A stretch of DNA of 64,000 bases from Gemmobacter lanyuensis (GTDB taxonomy: Bacteria > Pseudomonadota > Alphaproteobacteria > Rhodobacterales > Rhodobacteraceae): positions 62,001 through 126,000 of the forward strand of contig NZ_BMYQ01000006.1 of NCBI RefSeq assembly GCF_014652355.1, read 5' to 3'. The position numbers and the translations under genes were made by a program. The notes below the pieces were generated by a model that did no database searches, had not been told where the DNA came from, and was given only the letters and a program-made list of their open reading frames with translations. Positions 7,524 to 15,445 of this stretch are shown in pieces. How positions within the stretch are numbered: the stretch's first letter is position 1; each line of letters starts with the position of its first letter.

Positions 7524-8048
7524 TCAGTAGACGAGGCCGTCAAACACCCCATAGACACCCGAAGCGGTGTTCAGGCTGCTGCTTTGGCCACGGTCATTCG
7601 CATAGGCCACGATGGCATTGTAGGTGCCGGGGCCGAAAGACCCGTCAATGCCGCTGCGGTAATAGCCGTAGGCGGCCAGCTTTTGCTGAATGCGTTTGCG
7701 GTCGGTGTAGGTGTAGGAATTGAAGGCCTGCGCCGCCGGGGTGGAATAGATCGTCGGGCGATAGACCGGGGCATAGACGGGCTGTGGCGCCGGGGCCGGG
7801 CGATAAACCGGCTGGGGCGCGACGTAGTTGTACACGGGCGCTGGCTGGCGCGGCGTCTGGTAGCGCGGGCGGCGCATGTCATCCAGAACGCGGTCCATGA
7901 TGACGGCGGTGGCCACGCCCTGCAGGAAGACGCGTTCATTCTTGCCAAGCGCCTGTGCGGGAAGCACCGCGGCCACGGTCAGGGCCAGCGCGGTCGCGCC
8001 GGTGATGATGGCTTTCGAGAGGGTGTGATGTTGGACAGCGGGCAGCAT
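7524..8048 (-). CDS. Exported protein with putative peptidoglycan-binding domain
   Basis: A 174-aa protein. A signal peptide (about 1-34, ending VLPAQALG) is followed by a long Pro/Tyr/Val-rich spacer (about 60-105, repeated PVYRPAP-type units). The C-terminal segment DRKRIQQKLAAYGYYRSGID-GSFGPGTYNAI fits the first helices and glycine loop of PG_binding_1 domains. The protein probably sits in the periplasm and binds cell wall. No catalytic motif is visible. The spacer composition suggests an extended, flexible arm. The gene is divergent from the DEAD-box helicase. Confidence 0.75.
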   Translation of the reverse strand: MLPAVQHHTLSKAIITGATALALTVAAVLPAQALGKNERVFLQGVATAVIMDRVLDDMRRPRYQTPRQPAPVYNYVAPQPVYRPAPAPQPVYAPVYRPTIYSTPAAQAFNSYTYTDRKRIQQKLAAYGYYRSGIDGSFGPGTYNAIVAYANDRGQSSSLNTASGVYGVFDGLVY

Positions 8049-8170
8049 GTCGGTTTCCTTTCGCACTGCGGTTTTGCTGTGGTCCGAGATGACCTTTCCC
8101 TCGGCGCTAGGCAAAAACCGGGGTCTGCTATCGGATAACAACGCCCGAAACCGGCTCTGGTTGCCTCCGT

Positions 8171-8200
8171 TTGGGCCTGCGGGGGCGGAAGGTGCTATAC
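8171..8200 (+). promoter_or_regulatory. Candidate sigma-70 promoter of the DEAD-box helicase
   Basis: TTGGGC (8171-8176), an 18-bp spacer and CTATAC (8195-8200). Initiation about 7 bp on would give a leader of about 125 nt that begins with the left arm of the 8204-8317 inverted repeat. Confidence 0.45.
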
Positions 8201-8203
8201 AGA

Positions 8204-8317
8204 GGGGCGGTTTTGCTCTATGCGCGGCGGGTGGCTCCGATGATTCCGGGGCGGTCAGGCAGGGAGGCCAGACCGCAAGGGGAATGGATGGGCCGAAATC
8301 AGGGCCTGAACCGCCCC
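8204..8317 (+). promoter_or_regulatory. Foldable 5' leader of the DEAD-box helicase
   Basis: GGGGCGGTT (8204-8212) and AACCGCCCC (8309-8317) are perfect 9-bp complements that would close the whole leader just before TTTAGGA, the SD region, at 8319-8325. This could mask the SD, or with the following T's act as a weak attenuator. Cold-responsive leaders are known for some helicase mRNAs. The role here is inference. Confidence 0.35.
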
Positions 8318-8331
8318 CTTTAGGAATCGAC

Positions 8332-10743
8332 ATGACCGATCTGAATATTGCGGCACCGCTGGCAGCGGCGCTTGCCGCCAAGGGCTATGAAACCCTTACC
8401 CCCGTGCAACAGGCCGTTCTGGCCGATGAGGTCGCCGGGCGCGACGCCCTTGTTTCGGCGCAGACCGGGTCGGGCAAGACGGTTGCCTTTGGTCTGGCCA
8501 TGGCGCCGGAAGTGCTGGATGGCAACGACCGTCTGCTGTTTGCCGAAACCCCGCTTTCGCTGATCATCGCGCCGACGCGCGAACTGGCCCAGCAGGTCGC
8601 CCGCGAACTGACCTGGCTCTATGCCGAGGCAGGCGCCCAGATCGCCACCTGCGTGGGGGGCATGGACTATCGCAACGAGCGCCGCGCGCTGGAGCGTGGG
8701 GCCCATATCGTCGTCGGCACCCCCGGCCGTCTGCGCGACCATATCGAGCGCGGCAGCCTGGATCTGTCGCAGCTGCGCGTGGCCGTGCTGGACGAAGCCG
8801 ATGAAATGCTGGACCTGGGCTTTGCCGAAGATCTGGAATTCATCCTTTCGGCCGCCCCGGAAGAGCGTCGCACGCTGATGTTCTCGGCCACGGTGCCGAA
8901 GGAAATCGCGGAACTGGCGAAATCCTTCCAGCGCGATGCGCTGCGTCTGCAAACGCAGGGCGAGGCCAAGCAGCACGTCGACATCGAATATCGCGCGCTG
9001 AACGTGTCGGCCCGTGACAAGGAACATGCGATCTTCAACGTCCTGCGCTTTTATGAAGCGCGCACCGCGATCGTGTTCTGCAAGACCCGGATGAACGTGA
9101 ACCACCTGCTGGCGCGCATGGGCAACCGTGGCTTCCAGGTCGTGGCGCTGTCGGGTGAGCTGTCGCAATCGGAACGGATGCATGCGCTGCAGGCGCTGCG
9201 CGATGGCCGGGCGCGGGTCTGCATCGCGACCGATGTGGCCGCGCGCGGCATCGACCTGCCGGGCCTGGAACTGGTGATCCACGCCGATCTGCCGTCGAAC
9301 AGCGAAACGCTGCTGCACCGTTCGGGCCGGACCGGCCGCGCGGGTCAGAAGGGTGTCTCGGCGTTGATCGTGCCGCCGGCCGAATTCCGCAAGGCACAGC
9401 GCCTGCTGGCGGGGGCCAAGGTCGTGGCCGAATGGGCGAAACCGCCGTCGGCCGAAGAGGTGCAGGAACGTGATGACGCCCGTCTGGTCGATCATCCGGT
9501 GCTGGCCGATGCCCCCGGTGACGAGGGCGCCCTGGCGCAGACCCTGCTTGACCGTTATGGCCCCGACCATGTCGCCGCCGCCTTCATCCGCCTGTGGCGC
9601 GAGGGGCGTTCGGCCCCCGAAGTGCTGCATGACAGCCTGCCCCCGCGTGAGGCTGCGGCCCCGCGTGAACGTGGCGAATTCGGCGATTCCGTCTGGTTTA
9701 CCCTGTCGGTTGGCCATGAAGGCCGCGCCGAGGCGCGCTGGCTGCTGCCCAAGATCTGTGATGCCGTGGGCATCACCCGTGGTGAAATCGGCGCGATCCG
9801 CGTGCAGCAGACCGTGACCTTCGTGCAGATCGCCAAGGCGGTCGCCGGTCGCTTCGGCGCCTCGGTCGAAATCGAGCAGGGCCTGACGATGGAACGCATG
9901 GAAGGCGAGCCGAATCTGGCCCGCCCGGAACGTCCGCGTGGCGAACGTCCGCAGCGCGAAAAGCCCGCCTATGCGCCCAAGCCCTCGCGTTTTGTCGATG
10001 AGGAAGGTGAGGCCCCGCGTGAGCGCAAGGCCTATACCCCGCGCGAAGATGGCGAGCGTCGCCCCTATGGTGCCCGTGACGATGGCCCGCGCAAACCCTA
10101 TGCCAAGCGCGAGGACGGGGATCGCAAGCCCTACACCCCGCGCGAAGGCGGTGAGCGCAAGCCCTATGGCGCCCGCGAAGATAGCCCGCGCAAACCCTAT
10201 GCCAAGCGCGAGGACGGGGATCGCAAGCCCTATACCCCGCGCGAAGGCGGTGAGCGCAAGCCTTACGGCGCGCGTGAGGATGGCCCGCGCAAGCCCTATG
10301 CCAAGCGCGAAGACGGGGATCGCAAACCCTATGCCCCGCGTGAGGGCGGCGACCGCAAGCCCTATGGCGCGCGGGAAGACGGGCCGCGCAAACCCTATGT
10401 GAAGCGCGAGGACGGCGACAGCAAGCCTTGGGCCAAGCGGGACGATTCTTCGGCCCCGCGCAAGCCTTATGCCCCCCGTGGCGAAGGCGCCGAGGGTGCG
10501 GATCGCAAGCCGCGTTGGAAGGCGGGCGACCGCCCCGAGGGCAAGTCGGCCCCGCGTTCGACGGGTTTCAAGTCGCATGGCGGCGCGTCTGACAAACCGG
10601 CCCGCGCCTTCGGGACCAAATCCCACGCCAGCGAAGGTGGCGCCTATGCGGGCCGTCCGGCCAAGGGCAAGCCCGCACCGAAACCCGCCCCGCGCGATGC
10701 GCGTGACACCTCCAAGCGGTTCACGCCGCCGAAGAAAGGCTGA
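8332..10743 (+). CDS. DEAD-box RNA helicase with DbpA-type domain and tandem-repeat tail
   Basis: An 803-aa ATP-dependent RNA helicase (DeaD/CsdA-like) for ribosome assembly or mRNA remodelling. Motifs: Q motif (TLTPVQQ), AQTGSGKT at 43-50, PTRELA 81-86, TPGR 130-133, DEAD 154-157, SAT 185-187, and HRSGRTGRAGQ near 330. A DbpA-like RNA-binding fold follows (about 455-530). Residues about 563-716 are a low-complexity tail built of 11-residue units (KPYxxREDGxR) grouped in 33-residue, 99-bp tandem repeats. It is rich in Arg, Lys, Tyr and Gly like RNA-binding or phase-separating tails. The ATG at 8332 is in phase with the Q motif. The 283 bp upstream hold a promoter and a foldable leader. Confidence 0.93.
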   Translation: MTDLNIAAPLAAALAAKGYETLTPVQQAVLADEVAGRDALVSAQTGSGKTVAFGLAMAPEVLDGNDRLLFAETPLSLIIAPTRELAQQVARELTWLYAEAGAQIATCVGGMDYRNERRALERGAHIVVGTPGRLRDHIERGSLDLSQLRVAVLDEADEMLDLGFAEDLEFILSAAPEERRTLMFSATVPKEIAELAKSFQRDALRLQTQGEAKQHVDIEYRALNVSARDKEHAIFNVLRFYEARTAIVFCKTRMNVNHLLARMGNRGFQVVALSGELSQSERMHALQALRDGRARVCIATDVAARGIDLPGLELVIHADLPSNSETLLHRSGRTGRAGQKGVSALIVPPAEFRKAQRLLAGAKVVAEWAKPPSAEEVQERDDARLVDHPVLADAPGDEGALAQTLLDRYGPDHVAAAFIRLWREGRSAPEVLHDSLPPREAAAPRERGEFGDSVWFTLSVGHEGRAEARWLLPKICDAVGITRGEIGAIRVQQTVTFVQIAKAVAGRFGASVEIEQGLTMERMEGEPNLARPERPRGERPQREKPAYAPKPSRFVDEEGEAPRERKAYTPREDGERRPYGARDDGPRKPYAKREDGDRKPYTPREGGERKPYGAREDSPRKPYAKREDGDRKPYTPREGGERKPYGAREDGPRKPYAKREDGDRKPYAPREGGDRKPYGAREDGPRKPYVKREDGDSKPWAKRDDSSAPRKPYAPRGEGAEGADRKPRWKAGDRPEGKSAPRSTGFKSHGGASDKPARAFGTKSHASEGGAYAGRPAKGKPAPKPAPRDARDTSKRFTPPKKG
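10030..10480 (+). repeat. 99-bp coding tandem repeats in the helicase tail
   Basis: Units of 33 codons, each three 11-codon subunits (KPYAKREDGDR, KPYTPREGGER, KPYGAREDGPR), are repeated about four times. Third-position changes between copies show selection on the protein. The last copies decay. Such arrays vary in copy number by slippage or recombination. Confidence 0.9.
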
Positions 10744-10764
10744 TCCAGCCATCGGATCGGGAAA

Positions 10765-10787
10765 GGGGGCCGCGCGGCCCCCTTTTT
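10765..10787. terminator. Terminator of the helicase, bidirectional
   Basis: GGGGGCC-GCGC-GGCCCCC followed by TTTTT, with AAA on the left. It serves the helicase (+) and, read leftward, could serve the enoyl-CoA hydratase-like gene (-). Confidence 0.88.
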
Positions 10788-11401
10788 CATTGCGTCATCG
10801 CCTTGATCGCCGCGACATGCGCGGCAGTGGCCTGCAAAGGATCGGCGGCAAGGCTGGACACCATTTCCATCAGCGTTTCGGGCGGGGTGATGCGGTCGAT
10901 CAGGCCCCAGGCCAGCGCCTCTGCGGCCTCGATCCTTGCGCCTGCCATCAGGATCATGCGCGCCCGCGCCGGTCCCACCAGCGCCACCAGCCGCGCGGGG
11001 TCTGAAGGTTGGGGCAGGAAGCCAAGCTTCATCACCGGGTAAAAGACCTTGATGCCCGGCACCGCGATCCGCAGATCGCAGGCCAGCGCCATGCCCATGG
11101 CACCCCCCGCCAGTGTGCCGTTCAGTGCCGCGATGGTCAGGCAGGGCAGCGCCGCAATCGCGCCCGACAGGCGTTCCCAGACGTCATCCGTGGCAAGGCC
11201 CGCCCGCGCTTCTTCAAGGTCCGCTCCGGCGGAAAACACCTTGCCGGTGCCGGTCAGCACGAAAACCCGCGCGCCTTCGGCCGCGGCGCGATGGGCAAGG
11301 GTGGTCAGCTCCTCCAGCATGGCCTTGGTCAGCGAATTGGCCTTGTCGGGCCGGTTCAGCGTGACGGTCCAAAGCCCGCCGTCAATCTTCAGATCGATCA
11401 T
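10787..11401 (-). CDS. Enoyl-CoA hydratase/isomerase-family protein
   Basis: A 204-aa crotonase-fold protein. Oxyanion-hole segments are present (FSAGADLEEA near 57-66, NGTLAGGAMGMALACD near 95-110). At the position where hydratases carry the first catalytic Glu (usual wording PEINLG) this protein reads PVMKLGF, so the normal hydratase acid/base is not obvious. It may be an isomerase-type, hydrolase-type or degenerate member. At 204 aa it is shorter than the usual 255-260 aa because the C-terminal helices are trimmed. Its ATG overlaps the stop of the upstream SDR gene (ATGA, 11398-11401), showing translational coupling and probably a shared acyl-CoA or ketone pathway. Confidence 0.82.
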   Translation of the reverse strand: MIDLKIDGGLWTVTLNRPDKANSLTKAMLEELTTLAHRAAAEGARVFVLTGTGKVFSAGADLEEARAGLATDDVWERLSGAIAALPCLTIAALNGTLAGGAMGMALACDLRIAVPGIKVFYPVMKLGFLPQPSDPARLVALVGPARARMILMAGARIEAAEALAWGLIDRITPPETLMEMVSSLAADPLQATAAHVAAIKAMTQ

Positions 11402-12138
11402 ATCAGCCCCACCGCCCGGCGGATGCTGTCCTCGCGCAGCGAGATTTCCTGTCCCCGGTAGCCTTCGGCCCCCGTCCCGCACATCCACAGCAGCGCCCGC
11501 GCGGGCCAGTCGGCGGGGATATGGTCCGTCACTTCAAGCTTCGAGACAGGGTTGATCCCCGAGGCCTTGATCTGCACCTGCATCTCGGTTGCGACGGTGC
11601 CGGGCGACAGGCCCATCACGCGCAGCCAGTCGCCCTCTTCCTCATGCAGGGCGCGGGTCAACATGGCGGCCCCGGCCTTGCTGGCGCAATAGGCGCTCCA
11701 GCCTTCCAGCGGGCGATGGGCGGCGCCCGAAGATACGGTCAGGATCGTGCCGCGCCGTTGTGGTTTCATCACGGGCAGCACGGCGCGAATGCCGTGGAAG
11801 ACGCCCGTCAGGTTGATGTCGATCAGCCGCGCCCAGGCGGCGGGATCGGCATGTTCCAACCGGGCAATGGGGTCGATCACGCCGGCATTGTTGATCCAGA
11901 CATCGATGCCGCCCCATTCCGAGACGATCTGCCCCACCGCCCCGGATACCTCGGGCCAGCTGGCGACATCGCAGGGCAGCGCCATGGCCTGCGGGCCGAT
12001 GCTGTCGGCCAATTCCGCAATTGCCCCCGCGTTGCGCGACAAAAGCGCCACCCGCGCGCCTTCGGCTGCGAAAATCCGCGCGGCGGCGGCCCCGATCCCT
12101 CGGCTTGCGCCGGTTATTGCCACGACCTGTCCCTGCAT
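11398..12138 (-). CDS. Short-chain dehydrogenase/reductase
   Basis: A 246-aa classical SDR oxidoreductase. It has the Rossmann TGASRGIG motif at 9-16, NNAGV near 87-91, a catalytic Ser in SSGAAH near 138, and YCASK with the catalytic Tyr and Lys near 151-155. LLSRN after the second beta strand leaves the NADP/NAD preference open. The substrate is unknown. The ATG at 12138 (MQGQVVAITG) starts directly at the first strand. The longer open frame upstream lacks family similarity and would cover the divergent promoter. Coupling to the downstream crotonase-fold gene suggests both act on one carbonyl or acyl substrate. Confidence 0.88.
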   Translation of the reverse strand: MQGQVVAITGASRGIGAAAARIFAAEGARVALLSRNAGAIAELADSIGPQAMALPCDVASWPEVSGAVGQIVSEWGGIDVWINNAGVIDPIARLEHADPAAWARLIDINLTGVFHGIRAVLPVMKPQRRGTILTVSSGAAHRPLEGWSAYCASKAGAAMLTRALHEEEGDWLRVMGLSPGTVATEMQVQIKASGINPVSKLEVTDHIPADWPARALLWMCGTGAEGYRGQEISLREDSIRRAVGLI

Positions 12139-12263
12139 GTGACTGGCTCCTTTCCTCGCTTCCGAAAGATTGTTACCTGAAGGGATGTTGCTTGGGAAAC
12201 CCTTGACCGGAACCCGGCGCAAGAGGATGCTTTTAGCTGGATTGGATCCGGGGAGGTTTCATT

Positions 12264-13781
12264 ATGAAACAGTGGAAATTTTTGGGCACGACCGCCTTTG
12301 TCGCGCTGGTTGCCGGCAATGCCGCCCTGGCCGAAGTGACGCCCCAAGAGGTGTGGGACAACTGGAAATCGCTGGCGGAATCCTACGGCCAGACGATCAC
12401 CGTCGAAGACGAGGCCGAAGACGGCGACGCGCTGGTGGTGACGGGGGTCGAGATCACATCTGCCACCGAAGGTGCCGAAGCCGATGCCACGCTGAGCATT
12501 GACGAGCTGACCTTCACCGACAATGGCGATGGTTCTGTCGATGTGACCCTGAGCGAGACCTCGACCCTTGCGATCCGCGCCGCAGGCGAAGAGGGCAAGG
12601 CCGACACACTGACCACGCTTGACATCGTGACACCCGGCCTGGTGATTACCGCATCGGGCGAAGCCAGCGAGACGCGCTATGACTATGAAGGCCCGACGGT
12701 CTCGGTCAAGCTGGCTGGTGTGGAGGGCCCCGATGCCGATACGCCGAAGGACTTGAAGGCCGAGGTCAACCTGACCGCCCTTGCAGGCAACTATCTGGTT
12801 GCTGGTGAAACCGACAAGACCATCACCAGCTCCATGTCGGCCGAAGGCATCGCGATGGTGCTGTTCGGGACCAACCCCGAAGATGGGTCCAAGATCGATG
12901 CCAAGGTCAATTTGGCCGGGCTGAGCGGCCAATCGACCTCGAAGATGGTGGGCGACATGGCCGAAATGGCGGCAGCGCTCAAGGCGGGGACGTCGATTCA
13001 GGGCGACATGGCCTATCAAAGCGCCAGCATCGAAATGGCCGTGACCGAGGCCGAGGGCGAGACCAAGATCAACGCGACGAACGCCGGGGGCAATCTGGCC
13101 TTTGCGATGGATGCGGCCAAACTGTCCTATGGCGGCACCGCGAAGGATGCGAGCTTCACCATTTCGGGCGCGCAGATCCCTGTGCCGCAGGTCAATCTGG
13201 CCTACAAGGAAGGCGCCTTCAACTTTGTGATGCCGGTGTCGAAAAGCGACACCCCAGCCGAGTTTGCCTTCCTGACCAAGATCGTCGATCTGACCATCTC
13301 GGACGAGATCTGGGCCATGCTCGACCCGACCGCGCAGCTGCCGCGCGATCCGATGACGGTGATCCTCGATACCAAGGGGACCGCAAAACTTTCGGTGGAC
13401 CTGATGGATGAAGCGGCCATGGCGGCCCTTGGCCAAGGCGCACCGGGCGAGCTGCATTCGCTTGATATCAACGCGTTGCAGGTCAAGCTTGCCGGGGCCG
13501 ATATCACCGGACAGGGCGCGCTGACCTTCGACAACACCGACCTGACCACCTATGGTGGCATGCCCGCGCCGACTGGCAAGGTTGATCTGAAGGCCACCGG
13601 CCTGAACGGTCTGCTGGACAAGCTGATGGCCATGGGGCTGGTGCCGGAAGATCAGATGATGGGGGCGCGGATGATGCTGGGCATGTTCGCCAAGGTCGTC
13701 GAGGGCGAACCCGACACCATGACTTCGTCGCTGGAATTCAAGGACAAGCACTTCTTTGCCAACGGCATGCAGCTGCAATAA
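12264..13781 (+). CDS. DUF2125 domain-containing exported protein
   Basis: A 505-aa protein with a signal peptide (about 1-23, ending NAALAE). The rest is beta-rich, with repeating amphipathic strands and Asp/Thr-rich turns (EDGDALVVTGVEITS, LSIDELTFTDNGDG). This matches the DUF2125 family found mainly in Rhodobacterales, a presumed periplasmic or envelope protein of unknown function. Its long beta repeats recall AsmA-like envelope proteins, but that is a shape impression only. An ATG 20 bp after a GGGGAGG SD supports the start. It is followed by its own terminator. Confidence 0.82.
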   Translation: MKQWKFLGTTAFVALVAGNAALAEVTPQEVWDNWKSLAESYGQTITVEDEAEDGDALVVTGVEITSATEGAEADATLSIDELTFTDNGDGSVDVTLSETSTLAIRAAGEEGKADTLTTLDIVTPGLVITASGEASETRYDYEGPTVSVKLAGVEGPDADTPKDLKAEVNLTALAGNYLVAGETDKTITSSMSAEGIAMVLFGTNPEDGSKIDAKVNLAGLSGQSTSKMVGDMAEMAAALKAGTSIQGDMAYQSASIEMAVTEAEGETKINATNAGGNLAFAMDAAKLSYGGTAKDASFTISGAQIPVPQVNLAYKEGAFNFVMPVSKSDTPAEFAFLTKIVDLTISDEIWAMLDPTAQLPRDPMTVILDTKGTAKLSVDLMDEAAMAALGQGAPGELHSLDINALQVKLAGADITGQGALTFDNTDLTTYGGMPAPTGKVDLKATGLNGLLDKLMAMGLVPEDQMMGARMMLGMFAKVVEGEPDTMTSSLEFKDKHFFANGMQLQ

Positions 13782-13806
13782 GCTGCCCCTGACGCATGTG
13801 CATCAC

Positions 13807-13835
13807 GGGCCGCCCATGCCGGGCGGCCCTTTTTC
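13807..13835 (+). terminator. Terminator of the DUF2125 gene
   Basis: The perfect 9-bp stem GGGCCGCCC/GGGCGGCCC with loop ATGCC, then TTTTTCTTT. Confidence 0.92.
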
Positions 13836-13852
13836 TTTGACCGGAGCGCCGC

Positions 13853-15388
13853 ATGACCCCGACTGCCTTGTTTGCCGATCTGCACCGCGAAGCCATCGCC
13901 CTTGGGGGCGCCCGGCTCTTTACCGTTTCGGTGCAGGACAACGCGGCGGGGCTGGCGCTGCGGGCCTATACATCCGACCCTGCGGCCTATCCGCTTTCGG
14001 TGCCGAAGCCGATCCAGCAGGATGACTGGTCGCGCCGGGTGCTGATCGAAGGGCAGCCCTTCATCGCCAATACGACCGCCGAATTCGCGCCTTATTTCTT
14101 TGACCATGCCCAGATCAATGCGCTGGGGTGTCATTCGGCGGCGAACCTGCCGGTGGTTGACGGCGGGCAGGTTCTGGGCACGCTGAACATTCTGGATGTC
14201 GAAGGGCATTTCACCCCTGACCGCGTGGCCGCGCTGCAGGCGATGATCGCCCGCCGCCTGCCTGAAATCGCCGCCGCGATGCGGTCGGTGCCGATGGGGG
14301 CGTCGGTCTTTGCGGCGCGGCTGGCGCGGCTGCGGGTGCGGATGGTCGAGGCGGGGGTTGATCTGGTCGCGCTGGCGCCGGGGGCGCATTTGCGCTGGCT
14401 GGTGGGCGTGTCGCCCTTTGCCGATGAACGCCCCTGCGTGGCGCTGATCGGTCATCGCGGGGCCGGGTTCCTGATGCCGCGGCTGAATGCCGATGATGTG
14501 CGTCAGCACACCGACTGGCCGTTCTGGGAATGGGGCGATGACGCCGGGCCGGGCGCGGCCCTGGCCGAGGCGCTAGCCAGCCTTGGTCCGATCGGTTCCA
14601 TCAGTCTCGATGAAACCATGCGCGCCGATCATGCGCTTTTGCTGATTGATGCCCTGCCGGGGGTGACGCGCAGCTTTGCCGCAACGACTGTCGGCCATCT
14701 GCGCCTGCGCAAGGACGCGGCCGAGATCGCGGCCCTGCGGGAAAACGCCCGCATTGCTGACAAGGCACAGGCCGCCCTGCGGGCCGCGATCCGCCCCGGT
14801 GTGACCGAGGAGGATCTGGCCGAGGCCGCGCGCGCGGCCTTCATCGCCGAAGGGGCCGTGCCGGAGTTTACCATCGTGGGGGCCGGGGCCAATGGCGCCT
14901 TCCCCCACCACCACACCGGCCAGACGGTGGTGCAGCCGGGTGACGCGCTGGTCTGTGACATCGGCGCGCGCAAGGACGGCTACTATTCCGACATCACGCG
15001 GATGGCCGTCTGCGGCCCGCTGCCCGAAGGCTATGCCGAGGTGCATGCCGTGGTGGATGCTGCCGTTGCCGCCGCGCTGGCCGCCATCCGCCCCGGCGTG
15101 CGGGCGCGCGACATTGACGCCGCCGCCCGTGGTGTGATCACGGCGGCAGGGTATGGCGACTATTTCACCCACCGCACCGGCCATGGCGTCGGGCAGGAAA
15201 TCCATGAACCGCCCTATATCACCGGCGTCTCGGATGTTGTTCTCGAACCCGGCATGGTCTTTACCATCGAACCCGGCATCTATCTGCCGGGTCGCTTTGG
15301 CATCCGGCTTGAGGAAATCGCGGTCGTCACCGAAACGGGGTGCGAGATCCTGTCCACCCTGTCGCGCGCGGTCCATGTCGCAAGCTGA
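13853..15388 (+). CDS. M24 aminopeptidase-P-like metallopeptidase with N-terminal GAF-like domain
   Basis: A 511-aa two-part protein. Residues about 1-150 look like a GAF domain of the small stand-alone type (QPFIANTTAEFAPYFFDHAQ, then GGQVLGTLNILDVEG). Residues about 155-505 are a complete M24B creatinase/prolidase module: an N-terminal domain, then the pita-bread domain with all five metal ligands, Asp369 and Asp380 (DIGARKDGYYSD), His444 (TGHGVG), Glu473 (TIEPG) and Glu487 (IRLEE). It should cleave Xaa-Pro peptides or a related C-N bond. The frame is unbroken across the join, so this is a true fusion. It leads a rightward run with pmbA. Confidence 0.88.
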   Translation: MTPTALFADLHREAIALGGARLFTVSVQDNAAGLALRAYTSDPAAYPLSVPKPIQQDDWSRRVLIEGQPFIANTTAEFAPYFFDHAQINALGCHSAANLPVVDGGQVLGTLNILDVEGHFTPDRVAALQAMIARRLPEIAAAMRSVPMGASVFAARLARLRVRMVEAGVDLVALAPGAHLRWLVGVSPFADERPCVALIGHRGAGFLMPRLNADDVRQHTDWPFWEWGDDAGPGAALAEALASLGPIGSISLDETMRADHALLLIDALPGVTRSFAATTVGHLRLRKDAAEIAALRENARIADKAQAALRAAIRPGVTEEDLAEAARAAFIAEGAVPEFTIVGAGANGAFPHHHTGQTVVQPGDALVCDIGARKDGYYSDITRMAVCGPLPEGYAEVHAVVDAAVAAALAAIRPGVRARDIDAAARGVITAAGYGDYFTHRTGHGVGQEIHEPPYITGVSDVVLEPGMVFTIEPGIYLPGRFGIRLEEIAVVTETGCEILSTLSRAVHVAS

Positions 15389-15445
15389 CCCTTGCCGAAT
15401 GGCGGCGGGCAGCTTAGCTGCCAAAGGAAGACACAAGGATTTGCC

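Noticed and set aside
10030-10480. A CRISPR-like regular repeat pattern
   Set aside because: Repeats are adjacent, in frame, differ by synonymous changes and encode protein. No spacers or cas genes are present.
8320-10752. An 810-codon open frame antisense to the DEAD-box helicase
   Set aside because: It is a shadow of GC-skewed third positions. The helicase motifs on the plus strand are unambiguous.
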